DNA from: Liolophura sinensis
Lineage: Eukaryota > Mollusca > Polyplacophora > Chitonida > Chitonidae
Reading direction: 5' to 3'
Length of the DNA: 64,000 bases
Assembly: GCF_032854445.1 (NCBI RefSeq)
Contig: NC_088302.1
Span: 11,219,338-11,283,337 of the forward strand
Position 1 is the first letter of the stretch. Each line of letters begins with the position of its first letter. Positions 48,330 through 62,100 of the stretch are shown here, piece by piece. Position numbers and translations under genes: made by a program. The notes beneath the pieces were generated by a model. The model did no database searches, was not told the origin of the DNA, and saw only the letters and a list, made by a program, of their open reading frames with translations.

Positions 48330-49265
48330 GTAGTTGGGTAAGTGCCACCAAATTTATATATATATTACATATATATATATAGGTGGAAATTAAAGTCTGG
48401 TATATATATAGCTTACATCCATGTTTATTAGCTGATACATGTATGTGGGGACTGATGCATACACGGCCGTCATGATGCGAACCTTGCACAAGATGTTTAC
48501 AGTTTACAGCAGTTTTCTTGGCTATCATGGCATATAGCAAATGATTAATAACCTTTGCAGCCAGACCTGTGTACATGTATGAGGGAAATCTTCTGTCCCC
48601 GGATAATTGAAGAAATTCTAATAGCTCCACAACTCACAAATGATAAAAAGGCTTGAAAAACATATCCTGTCCATACAAGGATTACTTATAAATAATGTAC
48701 ACAGGAACAAAAACAGTATTGTCCACATTTATATTGTCCTATATTTTTCTGCTTAGCCTGAGTAAAGCTTGCTTTAGATGAGAAAATCATGGAATTATTG
48801 GCTTAGACCTATTCCATATGTATTTGCCAGAGGAATGCATATGTAGAGAAGCACATGTCCATAAACTTCTGAAAAGAAGTCCTACAGTCATATCCATTGT
48901 CTTTGTGTCGGTCATAATTAATGATCCAAATCATGGGTTCTTTACATCCTTCACTTTCTGTAATCTTAAACATAGACAATGTTTATATACGTGTAATATG
49001 CAGGAATGAAAACTACATGTACTTTTACAGCTGCTTATATGCTCCTCTGAATAAAGGCAAATGGATTCATTGAAGCCTAATTTATTGTCACAGTGTATTT
49101 TAATATGGATGACGATGGATCATTGTGGGTATTGTTTGCATTATACCCATGAGGACTCCTCCCAGTAATGGCTGTTTGTAAACCACAGTACATATAAGTA
49201 AGGTTTTGCTTTTGTAATAGCTTCCCCATTTGTTAAGAGGCTTTCTGGAGGAGGTACTTGGCCTA
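48330..49265. other. CpG-poor spacer or intron
   Basis: It includes short TA-rich runs at 48353-48380. Nothing else was recognised. Confidence 0.45.
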
Positions 49266-49271
49266 GAGTAT

Positions 49272-49325
49272 TAAGTGAAGTACTCTTGAGTTTTTTTGTT
49301 TTTTTTTTAAACCAAATAAATAAGG
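49272..49325 (+). mobile_element. SINE tail relic
   Basis: 'gtgaagtactcttgagt', a T-rich interruption, then 'aaaccaaataaataa' resembles the last part of the common SINE. Confidence 0.4.
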
Positions 49326-49629
49326 TAGTTAAGGTTTATTATAGGTCTGAAAAAGAAATATACATCTCAAAAGCCATGTCATAACCACTAGCCAGCATCC
49401 TTGCGATCTGAAAATTCTTTGTTAATTCATTGGGTGTGTAAGGTTAAGTAAACAAACCATTTAATTGTTTGTGACTGCAGATCTTTACCTCATCAGGTGA
49501 AGGTGTATTGAAAACACAAGACAGTGATGTTGCTGTGTGCAGAACTTGACCAGATTTGTTTTTAATACATGCAGATAATACAATTAAAGGAGGTGAACAT
49601 AAAGCATATGTACTTAATGTTTACCTCCT

Positions 49630-49887
49630 CAGTGGCTATGATCTTAGACAAGGAAGTTTATCCAGCTTTCCCTTTTCCCTGTAGTGGCCACGAACTTGGA
49701 CAAGGAAGTTTCTCCAGCTTTCCCTCTTCCCTGTAGTGGCCACGATCTTGGACAAGGAAGTTTCTCCAACTTTGCCTGTTCCCTGTAGTGGCTACGATCT
49801 TGGACAAGGAAGTTTCTCCAGCTTTCCCTGTTTCCTGTAGTGGCCACGATCTTGGACAAGGAAGTTTCTCCAGCTTTCCCTGTTCAT
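49630..49887. repeat. 52-bp tandem array (five units)
   Basis: The string 'gacaaggaagtttctccag' recurs at 49647, 49699, 49751, 49803 and 49855, exactly 52 bases apart. Other parts of the unit are 'ctttccctgttccctgtagt' and 'ggccacgatctt'. It ends about 280 bases before the exchanger's start exon. Confidence 0.97.
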
Positions 49888-50170
49888 AGGGCGTGGTGAC
49901 AACAAACGATTGATGAAGCTCATATTTGCACCATCTAACAATTGTGAAAGACCACTTGTCTTCCACCAGTGTTACATGGTGTTGATATCACACTTGGGAA
50001 AGTCTGCAGATTGCATGTACCTGCCAGATGTTGATGGTTTAGCCCAGGCACCCTGGTTTCCACTACCCATAAACAGAACTCTGTTACATAAGTTAAACAA
50101 CAATCAGATAAAAAAACTGCTATTTGAAAGCTTTCAATGCTCTAATGTTGGTTGTCTTCTCTATTTTCAG

Positions 50171-50255
50171 GAGCAGATGACTGAGAAGATCTTCTGATGA
50201 ACTTTCAGCTCCTAGTCTGTGAGGAGAGCATAATTATTAGCAGAAGAATTCCATA
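50171..50255 (+). other. 5' UTR part of the exchanger's start exon
   Basis: Acceptor 'cttctctattttcag' ends at 50170. An in-frame TAG about 18 bases before the ATG supports the start at 50256 and shows that this leader is untranslated. Earlier exons are not identified. Confidence 0.7.
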
Positions 50256-50987
50256 ATGAGCACTTCTGTAAGGGTTAACTACACCAATGGTTACATAGTA
50301 GAGTTTGTGGAAGCAGGTAAAGAAGCCTGCTCAAGCTGGTTACTGCTGCCTGCAGAGAACCTGTGGGCGACATGGCTGCGTGGTATACTCTACATCCTCT
50401 GTTTGCTTTGGTTCTTCATGGGCATTGCCATCATCAGCGATGTCTTCATGTCCAGTATCGAGGTCATCACTAGTAAGAAGAGGAAAGTATTACGATGGGA
50501 TGAAACACAACAAAAGAAAGTTGAAATCGAGGTGCTCATCTGGAACGAAACTGTTGCCAACTTGACATTGATGGCATTGGGTAGTAGCGCACCAGAGATT
50601 TTACTAGCTGTGATCGAAACAGGTTTACGTCTGGGACAAGATACTGGAGACGGTTTAGGAACATTTACCATCATCGGCAGTGCAGCCTTCAATCTTCTCA
50701 TCATCACAGCAATTTGTATAGTTAGTGTTCCAGCGCCCAACGTGAAGAAAATCCGTGAGTTTGGGGTGTTTGGTGTGACAGCTGTGTGGTCACTGTGGGC
50801 CTATATATGGATGCTGCTAGTTGTACAGTACATCTCTCCAGGAGTGGTGGAGCCTTGGGAAGCTTGGGTCACCCTGGGTTACATGCCGTTGTTTGTGTTT
50901 GTCTCCTATTGCCAGGACAATGGTTGGTGGTGCAGAAAAAGGAAAGTTGATGATGACATTGGAACAGATTCCACCTCTGATGACCCT
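50256..50987 (+). CDS. Na+/Ca2+ exchanger (SLC8/NCX family), first coding exon
   Basis: The exon encodes residues 1-244 of a plasma-membrane antiporter; family members export Ca2+ in exchange for Na+. An N-terminal extracellular stretch with possible glycosylation site NYT (8-10) precedes the membrane helix at about 40-62. '[12 protein letters not shown]' (61-72) is a family block. The alpha-1 ion-binding repeat is clear: '[20 protein letters not shown]' at 97-116, then 'GSAAFN' at 141-146. Further helices are at about 134-158, 168-193 and 203-218. The exon ends at the start of the large cytosolic loop ([11 protein letters not shown]...) with donor gtaagt at 50988, phase 0. The family's usual signal peptide is not obvious, and the basic XIP-like helix after the fifth helix is short or absent. 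The second half (loop and alpha-2) lies mostly beyond the window. Family assignment is firm; the paralogue is not determined. Confidence 0.95.
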
Positions 50988-53127
50988 GTAAGTCAAACAA
51001 AAAAAAACAACCAAACAAAGTTTTATTGTCGTCTGTTTTAAATATTTTTAAATTATTGAATGAAGTATTTGCTTGTTGGCTTAGATAGTTTGTTTTAAAA
51101 AAAACAACAAGTTTCAGTTCATGAATTTTGTGATTATTTGAGAGGCCTGACATTTATAAAACAGAACAATCATGATTAGGGGATTTTTTTTTCTTTTCTT
51201 TTAATTTTGACATTGACATTTAACTCGAGAGACTTTTATGGAAAAGTTTTTGGTATGCTCATCCATTTTTTTATAAAGGAATCTCAAAATTATTAGAGGG
51301 CAGAAATTATATTACTATGATGCCCCATCAGGCATTGCCATTGTTTACAAAAACCCAAAGGAAAGGTGAAGCTGATAATAATTTCTTGCATCATTTCACT
51401 GTAACATTTGGATGTTGCATGAACAAGCAGCAGTAGGCATTATATAGTGCCACCTGTGCCACAAAATCAGCAGGACTAGATTAATCAGTTCACTTGGAGG
51501 CAAGATGTTGTTTTATGAAGCAGCTGCAATTTATACCAACCTCATTTTCCATCACAACACATAGTTTAGACATAATCATGCATGGTACAAGTGATCCTAT
51601 GTTCTGGAGCAGAAATAAAGATATATGCAATGCATCAAGCTTTCTCAGATGGTTAAACCTTTGGGGAAATATGAAATATTTTCAGAATGAATCCGTCAAG
51701 TTAACAGAATTATTGCTTTGTGAATGTACATGGTGTTAAAAATTTAATAAACCATTGTGATCTGACAGGATTATGTATCTGCAATCAGCATTACATCATG
51801 GTGGTATTCACAAACCAAACAAGATAATCAATTTATGGAAGCTATAGGTAGAAACATATTAAATCATGCAGTACATGCAACAGCTCCTACCCTGAATTTC
51901 AAACAACAACAGAGTGTATACCAAAATGGCTTTAACAGGAAATAGGTGATTCCCAGTGACATCTTTGAGGTAAGATTGGGTATTGCCCACTGGGTGTCTG
52001 TTGTTAGAGGTGTCCTAAGCTTGGCAGAGGCCCTCGGCTGGTAAGGGCATACAGTGGGCAATATACACAAACTTACCTCAAAGATGGCTGGCATTGCAAA
52101 TCATCTATATTCAAGTATTTATTTTTACCTAGCTACCTCCAAATTAATAATACAGCTTCAAAACATGGAATTTCCACCTTGGACCAATTCGCCTTTATTC
52201 AAAACATCTGTGATTGGTGATGTCATGCTGTGAAAAAAACTTTATGACATTACCAAATTTAACGTGCAGTGCCAGACACTGCTTAGAGCCAAATGTTGCC
52301 TTTGTCCTTGCTTGATTGGGAGCAGAGCTAAGCTTACTTTAAACACTAATTTTACACATTTTGACTTCAAATTTTGCACACAAAAATATATGCCACCATT
52401 GTTTCTGGTTATTTTACATTTTTACAAAGAAATTTTGTTTGCTAATAATGTTCCTCTTTAAGTACATGTTACAAAAACAGCATGTGGTGACCTACACCTA
52501 CTGTACCTGCAGAAACTTGCACCTGCAGGAATTCAATTTGTCCATGGAACTGTAAACATCAGTTCCCAATGAGATTTTACACCTGCTTTTTTCACACCAG
52601 CTTGCATATTGTTTACATATACATATATACAGCCCCTGACCCACTATCATGGTGTACAGTGTAGACCTATATTACTGTGAGTTCAAGTATAGCTTTAAAG
52701 TGGTCAAATTGCGGTGCATTCACTTTTTGGGTTCATTAAAATGAGTTTTCGAGATCTCTTAATCTCTTAATGAATTTACGACTGCACCCTCCTTTCACAA
52801 CAGCAGGCCTGTGGTTCAAGATTTAGTTACAGGTACTGTTATTATTCAGATTGAAGGGAAAGCAAAATTCATTTGACGTGATGAATAACCTCAATGTACA
52901 TGGATACATGTGTGTAAAAAGTAATAATGGACAGGATGTAAATGTTCCTGACTCAAGTTACAGAACTATTGACAAGCTAATGACCCAGATACTTTATTCT
53001 GATGAAGATGTTTTCCCGATGTGATAGCCGGGAGAGGAAATAGGTGGTACTGTTTGTTGTGATTGATGATCTTTGCTTACTGCATGTGTTAACAGTTTTT
53101 TTATCTAATGATTTTTTAATTTGACAG
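50988..53127 (+). other. exchanger intron after the first coding exon
   Basis: GT-AG intron of 2140 bases, CpG-poor. It contains the 140-base inverted repeat at 51954-52092. No further exon was recognised. Confidence 0.75.
51954..52092. repeat. ~140-base imperfect hairpin (MITE-like or fold-back)
   Basis: The left arm 'catctttgaggtaa...tattgcccactg' at 51959-51992 is the reverse complement of the right arm at about 52052-52086, allowing a few mismatches. The middle is 'ttagaggtgtcctaagcttg' and following bases. No clear target duplication was seen. Confidence 0.75.
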
Positions 53128-53228
53128 CATGTTCGAGTTCTTACAAACCGACAGCGTACAGGCTCCTTCATGGGCCATCTGCCAAAGGAACTGGTTACTC
53201 TGGAGGCGGAAAAGGCTCATAGGCTCAG
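53128..53228 (+). CDS. Na+/Ca2+ exchanger, second coding exon (cytosolic loop)
   Basis: Acceptor 'tttaatttgacag' ends at 53127 and donor gtgatt begins at 53229. It continues the frame in phase 0 and ends in phase 2. It encodes about 33 residues (HVRVLTNRQRTGSFMGHLPK then ELVTLEAEKAHRL). The composition fits the soluble loop, but I see no Calx-beta motif yet. Confidence 0.8.
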
Positions 53229-54440
53229 GTGATTATACCCTCTTAAGCTGTGTTAAGTAGCATTGGATTTTATAAACAGTTTAGTTTTGCAGTGCTATGT
53301 AATCCTGTACCTGACCCATGCCTCTGTGTTTACCCATATCCGAAACAGCAGATAACCATGCTGTGCAGCACTGGCAGACATATAATCAAAACCACTGGTA
53401 TGTAAACTGAACATGACTAAATCTTCCCATTGTATGTTCATCTTCACCATCTACGTCATTGCTTATCTCCACCTATACCATGTCTGGTGAAGCTGTATTG
53501 TCTGTTCAGACACCAAACCTGATGCATTGTATACATGTAACTTTCAGGCTAAACACAATGTTGTACGTGTATCTATCCAGCAAATGTATAGGCCGCTTTT
53601 TTGGAGAACTAGAAATACTGCAGCTGTAATGGAAAGTATTTAGTTTTTATCTGATTCTGTTTTTAATTAACTCCATTTTTTTTTTTGTCACTATATACAT
53701 GTACTTACACATCGTCGTGCCTGAGAGGCAATGTAAATCCTCTCAGACTTAACCAGCCGTTACTAAAAAATTATCATATGAATACATTTAGATCATAAAG
53801 ACCAATGTGTATCCACGGTAGCTAGTGCTAATATCAAAGCCATGCAGGCATATTTCTCAGTTTCTCAGTTTCTAAATATTTCTCAGAATAATAAGACAGA
53901 GAATATGCTGGTTTCTCTATGTATATGGACTTTAGCTAAATAAAGCCTGGTAAACAGCTGCCCCCAATAATATTTTTATTTCTATCAAGCTAAAAGGCTT
54001 TCAAACAACTGCTCTAGGTGAGGGTATTGATCAAAATTTACTTACAAAGCACAATTATTAATAAAACGAATATTCACTTAAACCATGTTCAAGGTTCATT
54101 AGCATCAAAGCCACAACATTAAACCTTTTGTTTCTTTTAAATACATTGATTATATTTCAGTATATTTTGATATTAATTAAATTTCATATATTTGTATATT
54201 CAGATTTGCTTTATGTAAATAAAGAAGCATTTCAAATGTACATGTACATTATAACAGATATTAACTACAGACCATTGACTTATAAACTACATACATGTAC
54301 ATCCCTAAAATTACGTTTCATTTCCCTTTTTTCATTTTCAAATAACTGATTCTGCAGCATCAGTAACTTACAGCATTGAACCAACACCCATTTCCACTTA
54401 TTTACCAGCGCCACTAGTTACAATATTAAAGTATTTAATA

Positions 54441-54641
54441 TACCCTAATTCCTCAACCTTTTCACGTATGAAAAAGCAATTTTCAGTATAATTTACGCAC
54501 CTTTTGACGTTACGCATTTATGACGTTGATCTTGGAGACAAAACTACATTGGTTAGATTGGGCCTACACAGTATAATGCCTTCAGAATATGCTTGAATGA
54601 ACACCTTGCAAACACGCCAAAAGGTTGAAGTATTTACGGTA
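54441..54641. mobile_element. MITE-like element, copy 1
   Basis: About 200 bp with ~22-base terminal inverted repeats ('taccctaattcctcaacctt' at the left; the right end is its imperfect reverse complement). It has no coding capacity. The second copy at 58312 shares both ends and internal blocks such as 'ttcagaatatgcttgaat'. Confidence 0.75.
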
Positions 54642-57600
54642 GTAATTAATTTGACATAAATATGATGCTTTCATGTATCCAAACTGTTTTTACTGACAGC
54701 ATGTCATGAACATACCCAGTAAGAAACAGTAATGAGTAGTCATTATAGCAGACATCAAAGTGTGGATGATGACAAGATCTTAATGGAATATACATGACAC
54801 CACAGTTTTGCAAAGTGTTTCATTGCCTAAAATCATATCGAAATAAAAACCCAAAATAATCTTTGTATATAGATTGTTAACGCTCTGTTTTTAATTTGGT
54901 TAAGAGCTCGTAGAACAAATTGCTTAATAATTCAGGTACTGGTATCACACTTTTAAATACATTTAGATTTGGTAAGTGGATATGATGCATGTTGGAGGGG
55001 ATTGAGTGCTTGGAGTGAATCAAGAACATATTAAGACATCTTAATGTCCCTTCTAGTGATAATGTTCTAACCAGAGCATATATGTGGCTCTAGAAAGAAC
55101 TTGATGGCCATACACTCCAACTGGCCATGCAGTCCTGGTGAGATTTCTCAATTGTCAGTACATATAAAACTGATGCCAGTTCCCCCTTAAAATATGTACA
55201 CCTGCCAGCTTGGCCTCTTCACTGTAGGCAGGCCAACTGGTAGTACTCCTACATTAGTTATATACCACACATGCCACCCTCATACTGGCAAATTCAACAG
55301 CCATTCCTCGTCAATTTGGGACTTTTTATTAAAGCGGGGGCCGAAAGGCCACCCATGTACCAGGCTGTATCTGATATATGTTCTACTATCATAACACACA
55401 GACCAGCTATTACTGACATAATACGGTTTTGATAAGCCTTGAAAAAAGGAATAGTGCTTGTCACTTTTAAAGCTACATGTACATGCTTGTATTTGTTTAT
55501 AGATCTGTCTTAGTTTATTACGTATTCGTGTGCAGATTTTTATGTTGCACACTCCCAATATCCTATGTTTGACATACTTGAAAATTACTTCTACAAATGT
55601 GTGTCAGATTTGCACAAGAACAGTGTACGAGAATGATTGGATATAATTATCTCAGACTACCTCCATGACTGGAATTCATCTTTAAGATAGTATATAAAAT
55701 AAATAACTTATCCACAGCATTGGGAGTCATTTTTGATTAATTGATACATGTATATATACATGTGTACATGTACATCTATGTTACAAAGTACTCCAGCTCT
55801 TGCATTTTTTTCTTGGTGTTTTAATTTTTATGTTGATGTTGCAAAATTTATTTTCAAGCCACATGTTGAAATAATTTCTTGAAAATTGCCCAGCTCGTTC
55901 TACTGAATTCCCCCAGTGTTTAGCCACTTTTTGATCATAATTGGTTCTTTAACAAATTGACTGAACATCATGAAAGAAATAGATTGTGCATGCATGCATG
56001 TCACCATCTGCTCTTCTGGGGCTTGTCTGACAACAGCATAAATGAGGTTGAGATGTGAAATATCAAAGTGTTTAGTTTTAAACATTTTGAATAATCTCAT
56101 ATTTAAGAGTGTTATGATTACACCCAGTATATAATCATGGTGTTGTTCATCATGTGTTTAGTCGAGTGAATCAGTGACAAAAACATAAGCCCCTGGAGAA
56201 AATAGGCTGGCATCGGTCAGCCTGTCATTGTCAGACAAGGTTAGCGGTCTATCAATCAGACCAGATTACAGCAATCAATCCTGCCTTCGATTTTTCTGCA
56301 CTTAGCAGAAAAATTTGCATAATTGATTTATAAACCTGGAAGAAAATCGTTACTGTTCACTGCTGTGAAATTGAATTTGTTGCATTATAAGTACTGCACA
56401 TACTTACAGATGTACATGTGAGTTAAAAATTAATTAATGTTGGTCACAAATTAATTTAAAAAAATTAATGTTGGTCACACATTTTTCATGTGCAGAAGAT
56501 TTTGGAATCTTGATATGTACTGGTATATGTATGTATCAAATGTCTAAACTTTATGCATACATAAACGTTTACATTGTAATCACGAAATGAGCCTACATTT
56601 AATAGGAGTAGAGACATGATGGAAATTCTGAAAAAAATTAAAAGTCAAGTAGACAAAGCGGTACGAATTAAAGATTTCTGTTAGCAATGGCTCATAATGC
56701 CCTGGCTTCTTCAAGTGCACATGGTGATCTATTTCTCATACTACATAGCTCAACACCCATTTATTACAGTAGTTGTAGTCTGTTATGGTGTCAAGCCTGT
56801 TCACTGTAACATTAAACAGAAATAATTAACACCTTTCCTGCAGGCTAGTGTAATTTGCCCAGGTTAATATGCTGTGGTTCTGCTCAGGTCCTGGCCTGCA
56901 TGTTACAGTGGGTGTTTACCTTGTGAAGATGGAGTGTGATATGCTGATAGACGGCTTGCCTGATAACTCTCTTACAGACCTACATAAAGGTTTATGCAAG
57001 CTTGTTCTTGCTTATTATCACATGGAAATGAGACTAGCGAATTGGGAAGACAGACCCGTATCGTAGGAAGAGTCGAGTCTTGTCAAGATGAGAGATACTG
57101 AAACTTGCACATATGGAGTCATGGAGTGCATGTGCATCTGTCTGAGAACAACCAGATAATGTGTCTTATGTATGGATGTGAAAAAATGTCAGATTTGTTT
57201 AATCATTTCCTCACGGTAAGGTGGTGATGTTTATAACCACATGTCCGTCAAGCAGTTGTGTTTATAGTTTCGAGCAATTGTAAGAATCTTTCACTACAGA
57301 AAAAAATCTTCAGATCTGATCAAAATTACGTATTTCAGTTAAATTTTTTTTTAATTGTTTCGCATTTATCAGCTGTTTGGGTGCTAATTAAATTATCATA
57401 ATTATTATTCCATGTGGCTTTGTCAGATTTCCAAAAAGTTAAAAGTGTGTATGTAAGCGATTTCTTAGGGCCATTAAAATGAAAGCAGATAACACAAATC
57501 ACCTTCTGCATGTGAGTACAAGTTCACTGCACACGCTTATGATACTAATAGGGAATGTCAAACAAAAATATTCATATTTAAATGCTGTTATTTTTAGCAT

Positions 57601-58311
57601 ATTCTCATTGACCAAACCACCGACAGAGCCAGGGGAGAAGTGAGTATGTTTTGTAGCAGTTGTACTTACACTGTACTTACTTGTAATATAAGACTTCTTG
57701 GTGATGGATATTTGCGCTAGCAATGTAGCTTTAGTCTTTCTGTAGAAATTGTGCTAGTCTATTGTTTCTGTGCATTTAATGCATGTAGCATTGCTAATCT
57801 AGTTTTGGTTAGCTCTTGTCATAATTTTCCGCTGGTGTTATTAACATTCCAGTTGTGAAAAAAATGCAGAGTTTGTCAGCCTTCTGATTCCATTGGCCTT
57901 AATTTGTTTGCGGCCTTGTTGTAATCAGCATCTCTGCTTCATTCACCATAATTGCCTTTCTGTGATGTCTCATTTTGCCTTGTTATTGCATACTTGTGTA
58001 AATGTCAGATGTGTACAGAGATACAGTACGTTTCCCTTTCCCTGTGTGGAATGATCCATGTCCTTCATGCACATTCATGTGCAGATTAAAATCTTCCTGT
58101 TCATGTTACTTCCCTGAGCATTGGTTTGACAGTTCCAAAGGAACGTGGGATCAAGAGTTTGTTCAGCAGAGTGATTTCAATTAACAAACCCTAAAATCCT
58201 GGAGTGGAAGTGAAACGTGTCCGCCTCTTGACAAGTTAACCAATTGAAGTACAAACTATTTGTCCCACAAGTATACACATGGATTCACTATACATGTTGT
58301 TTCAGATAATA

Positions 58312-58506
58312 CCTAACCCTAATTCCTCAACCTTTTCACATGTGAAAGAGTAACTTTCAGTGCAATGTTTGCACAGTTTTAATTTGATTTTTGAGAGAAA
58401 TCAGCATTGGTTGGATTGGCCATTTTCAGAGCTTAACAAAAAGCCTTCAGAGTATGCTTGAATAAACACCTTGAAAAAGTGAGAAAAGGTTGAAGAATTG
58501 CTGTAA
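58312..58506. mobile_element. MITE-like element, copy 2
   Basis: About 195 bp, same orientation as copy 1, starting 'cctaaccctaattcctcaac' and ending 'aaaaggttgaagaattgctg'. Internal sequence such as 'cattggttggattggcc' and 'ttgaataaacaccttg' matches copy 1 with ~25% differences judged by eye. Confidence 0.75.
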
Positions 58507-59160
58507 CTGAAAATGACCATAGGAGATCCTGACAGTATTTATGACAGGCTATTATGCTAACTTTTTACAAGAATCGTTTTCTTTGCAGTGAGGAAAATTT
58601 TTAAGCATTTAGATGGTCAGCATTATTTTATTGATTGGATTTAATGAAAATCTAACTTCATTTTGCTCGTTCAAGCTTTATATAAAATAACAAAAAAATA
58701 AGGTTTCCAGACAATTAAGTACTCTGAATTTTTACCCTCAGATATCAGATAGAATTTCCATACGTGTAACTTACAGGTTCAAGTTTTTATATGTCTCATT
58801 TTCTGTCCAGCTTGAAGTAACATGATTTTATTAATGCGTTAGAAATGCACGTACAAGTCATTATGACAATGATTGAGAATATATGGCTAGTTTAACCTAA
58901 TATCATAACACTACTTAAGGCAGCCACCATTACTAATTATAAGTACAGCATATTTGTTTTTGTTACGCCCTTTTCTGGTTTTTCAACAACTTGTGTAAAT
59001 AAACTATAGTTCCAAGAATATGCAGATGGCAAGGGTCTGTAATTTATTATCAGACCTGAAAGAATGCCAGTTTCAGCCAGGAGCTGCCAAAATCAAGTCC
59101 AAATTGGTCACCTAACATAAGCTGTTGGTTCCTGTTCATTAGTCTGCTGCTATGCTGTAT

Positions 59161-59182
59161 CACATATATATATATATATATG
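59161..59182. repeat. short (TA)n run
   Basis: About ten TA units inside the exchanger intron. Confidence 0.9.
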
Positions 59183-62100
59183 TACAACTCAAGCTGTAAG
59201 CACATTTATATTTACTTGTATATGTATACATGCTGATGAAGTAAGGATGCATCTGCTGTGTTATTTAGTCATGCAGTGTTGATTTCAAACATGTCATTTT
59301 CAAGCAAGTCAGGCATAGCTGTTTTGATGTTAAGCCGTTATGTAAGTTATTATCTTTCAGTACATTTCATTTAGAAATAGTTTTATGTATGAATAGAACA
59401 GCTTGGCTGAATACCACTGAAGCTTTTATACCCAGACCATGAAAGCCAGCAAAACTTACACAAATGTCAGGCTTACTCTGAGATTTTGTGTTACGGGTAA
59501 TAATGTAATCTGAAAGTAAATCAGTAAATTCAATACACATTGATAATTAATATAAACATGTACTTGATGGATGGATTGATCACAAGTTATGGAGAGATTT
59601 ACTGATACCTAAAACCAGTGAATAGTCATGCAGATTAGGTTGTTTCAATGCATACATGTACAGCACTGTAAGTAGAAATCTGACTTAGTAGTTTTTTAGG
59701 TATCGGTATTTATGCAATTTACATGCGCATGTAATTTGACATGATTGATGAACACATGCAGTAGCTTGACTTTCCTGTGTGTGAAGTGCCATGAGATGAA
59801 TCTTTTTCCAGAGCTGTAATGATCCCATTTTGCCATCACCCATATTTAGCCTTATTTGCTTGCAGAATAGTGTATGTGGCATCAGTAGATAATAACAGTG
59901 TTCGCAGGTGAGTGACTTGATTGTATTTTCCAACTGAAGTGTGGAAAAAACCCTGCCCACTCAATAACCCCACCCCGGTAGGATATGCGTGCCTTCGTGT
60001 ATTTGCCCTTTACTGTTGTGATGTCTGTATGTTTATGTACACAGTCCTCGTTTCGTGATTTTCCTGTACTTTTTTTATGTTGTATGGAAATATAAATTTC
60101 TTGTATATTTAGTACACCAAAAAGTTTTCTGTGTACATGTACATGTAATTGGAAGGTCAACTGTGCATTTAGACACAATTTAATTTTATAAAGTTTTTGT
60201 TCATTTTGTATTCATTTATACAGTGAAAAAATATATTGGGATACAGTGCCAAGAGAATGCCAAGTTGGAAATATCACAAAATATCAAGAATTCACATTTT
60301 CTAATCAAAAAAGTTTGGTGCAGTTAATTGCAAGGTAAAACTTCAGTTTCTCAAGCGTATACTACAGGGAGAACCTAGGTGTGCATGTGTATGTATTAAA
60401 TGCGACTGCTGCAACATGCGCACATGTAAATGCAGTTCTCAGACTTTATTAATTCATGGCAAAGCTTTGGGCCGGGAGCTATATCATCTATATGCAATCT
60501 TGTGAGAACATATGTACTGATACCTCTGACCTTTACCTTATATCTACACATGTTCTCGCCCACCAGTGCAAGATCAGGTGTTCGATTTCTTGTCGACGGA
60601 TCCTCCATGGCAAGAGGTCAACCTTAGTACCTCTTGCTCAGACTGTAGTTGCTGCTGAACTTTATTTTCTCTGCTGGTTTGTTCAGGCTGTTCTCCTTAA
60701 AATGCTTATAGTAGACGAGCCAGTGAAAGGTTTATAGCATCCTGACTATATTGGACTGGGTCATAAATAAACTAGCATTTAACATAGCCGTATATCTCCC
60801 CACGATTTCTTTGGCTTTGTCTGGTGGAGGCAGATCTATAAACAGATCAATACTCCTGATATCCCTCTGTCCCCTTGTGGACTGATCGCTGTTTCTCGTT
60901 AACCTTTTTTCTTGGTGCTTCAACTCTTAAAATGCCTTACTGTGATTCTCTGCCCGGAGAAGAGCAAACAACATGTTTTGTTTAGTTGATTACAAACACT
61001 GGCAACTTTTGTCTCATCAGACTGTGGGCTTCATGGAAAATACCTTGGAGAGTAACTGAACAAATCAATTATAGGAAAAATAATTTCGTTCTGTGAATGT
61101 TGGCATCACCATAATTAAGTAATCTTCTCTACAAATGAAATCTTAATTGGTTCTTTATTTATATCGGGTAAATCACACATGGAATAAGGTGCTATCACAA
61201 AAAGTTGACTTTTTTGTTGCTTTTTTTACAACAATCATGGGAACCAGGCAAGAAATTTGACTCCAGTAGCAACATGTAGATCGCCCAACTGAGAATGAAA
61301 TTGTTGGGAAAAGTTTTTTTTTGCACTCGTGACAATCACATCATTGTCTTGCTTCTAATCAGATTATCATTTGCTTTAAATAAGCCTGTGATTTAAATCA
61401 GTTAGGCGCTCCTCCATGAAGGTTTTAAATGAAAAAGCACTGTTTTCTTTTAATCCATGATATATGAGCGAGGAGTAAATGCCTCTTACTTCACTAAACT
61501 CCCTTTGTCCCATAGCCTTTCCCTTTTTGTAAACAGCTATGATTGATATCAGTGGCTCAATTGAATGTAACAAGTACATGTATGTGGGACTAATATAACA
61601 GCCTGCTTATAGTCCCAGCATGTATAAACTCTTCTCAACCAAAGTACGCTTCAAGCTTAAATCTGTTTCAAAAAAGCAGAAGAAGTGATCAATGTACTTG
61701 TGTATGTATCCTGTAGCATTTAGAACTGACTACCCGTGGATTATTTTGATGTTATAGACAACTTTATAACTTTATATGCATGCTGTCTTGATATTTAACA
61801 TACAATCGCACGGAATACACATAGGAGACATATAACGAGAAGTCATTTCTGGTTTGTGGAAGAATGCTGCTTGTGTGGTTTAGAGGGAGGGCAGTTCCCC
61901 AAGCATTTTGACGTGTAATCCCGACCATATGCTGGTGGATATCTGATGACTGAGTCTTTGATATTATATAACATCTTGGCGGCTGTGGTTGGTGGTTGTT
62001 TATAGATAGAGGTTAACCCCTATTGTCTGCATGGGCTGACTTTCGTATCTCCATGGAACACTTCAAGATATTCATGATTAAAGAGGATCACCTCTCAATT

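Noticed and set aside
47469-48630. Long repetitive frames (NYAHQNLTRPART... and reverse-strand equivalents)
   Set aside because: Produced by the 54-bp array, whose length is divisible by three. There is no start or splice context.
49644-49966. Repetitive minus-strand frames over the 52-bp array
   Set aside because: A by-product of five tandem units, with frames differing between units.
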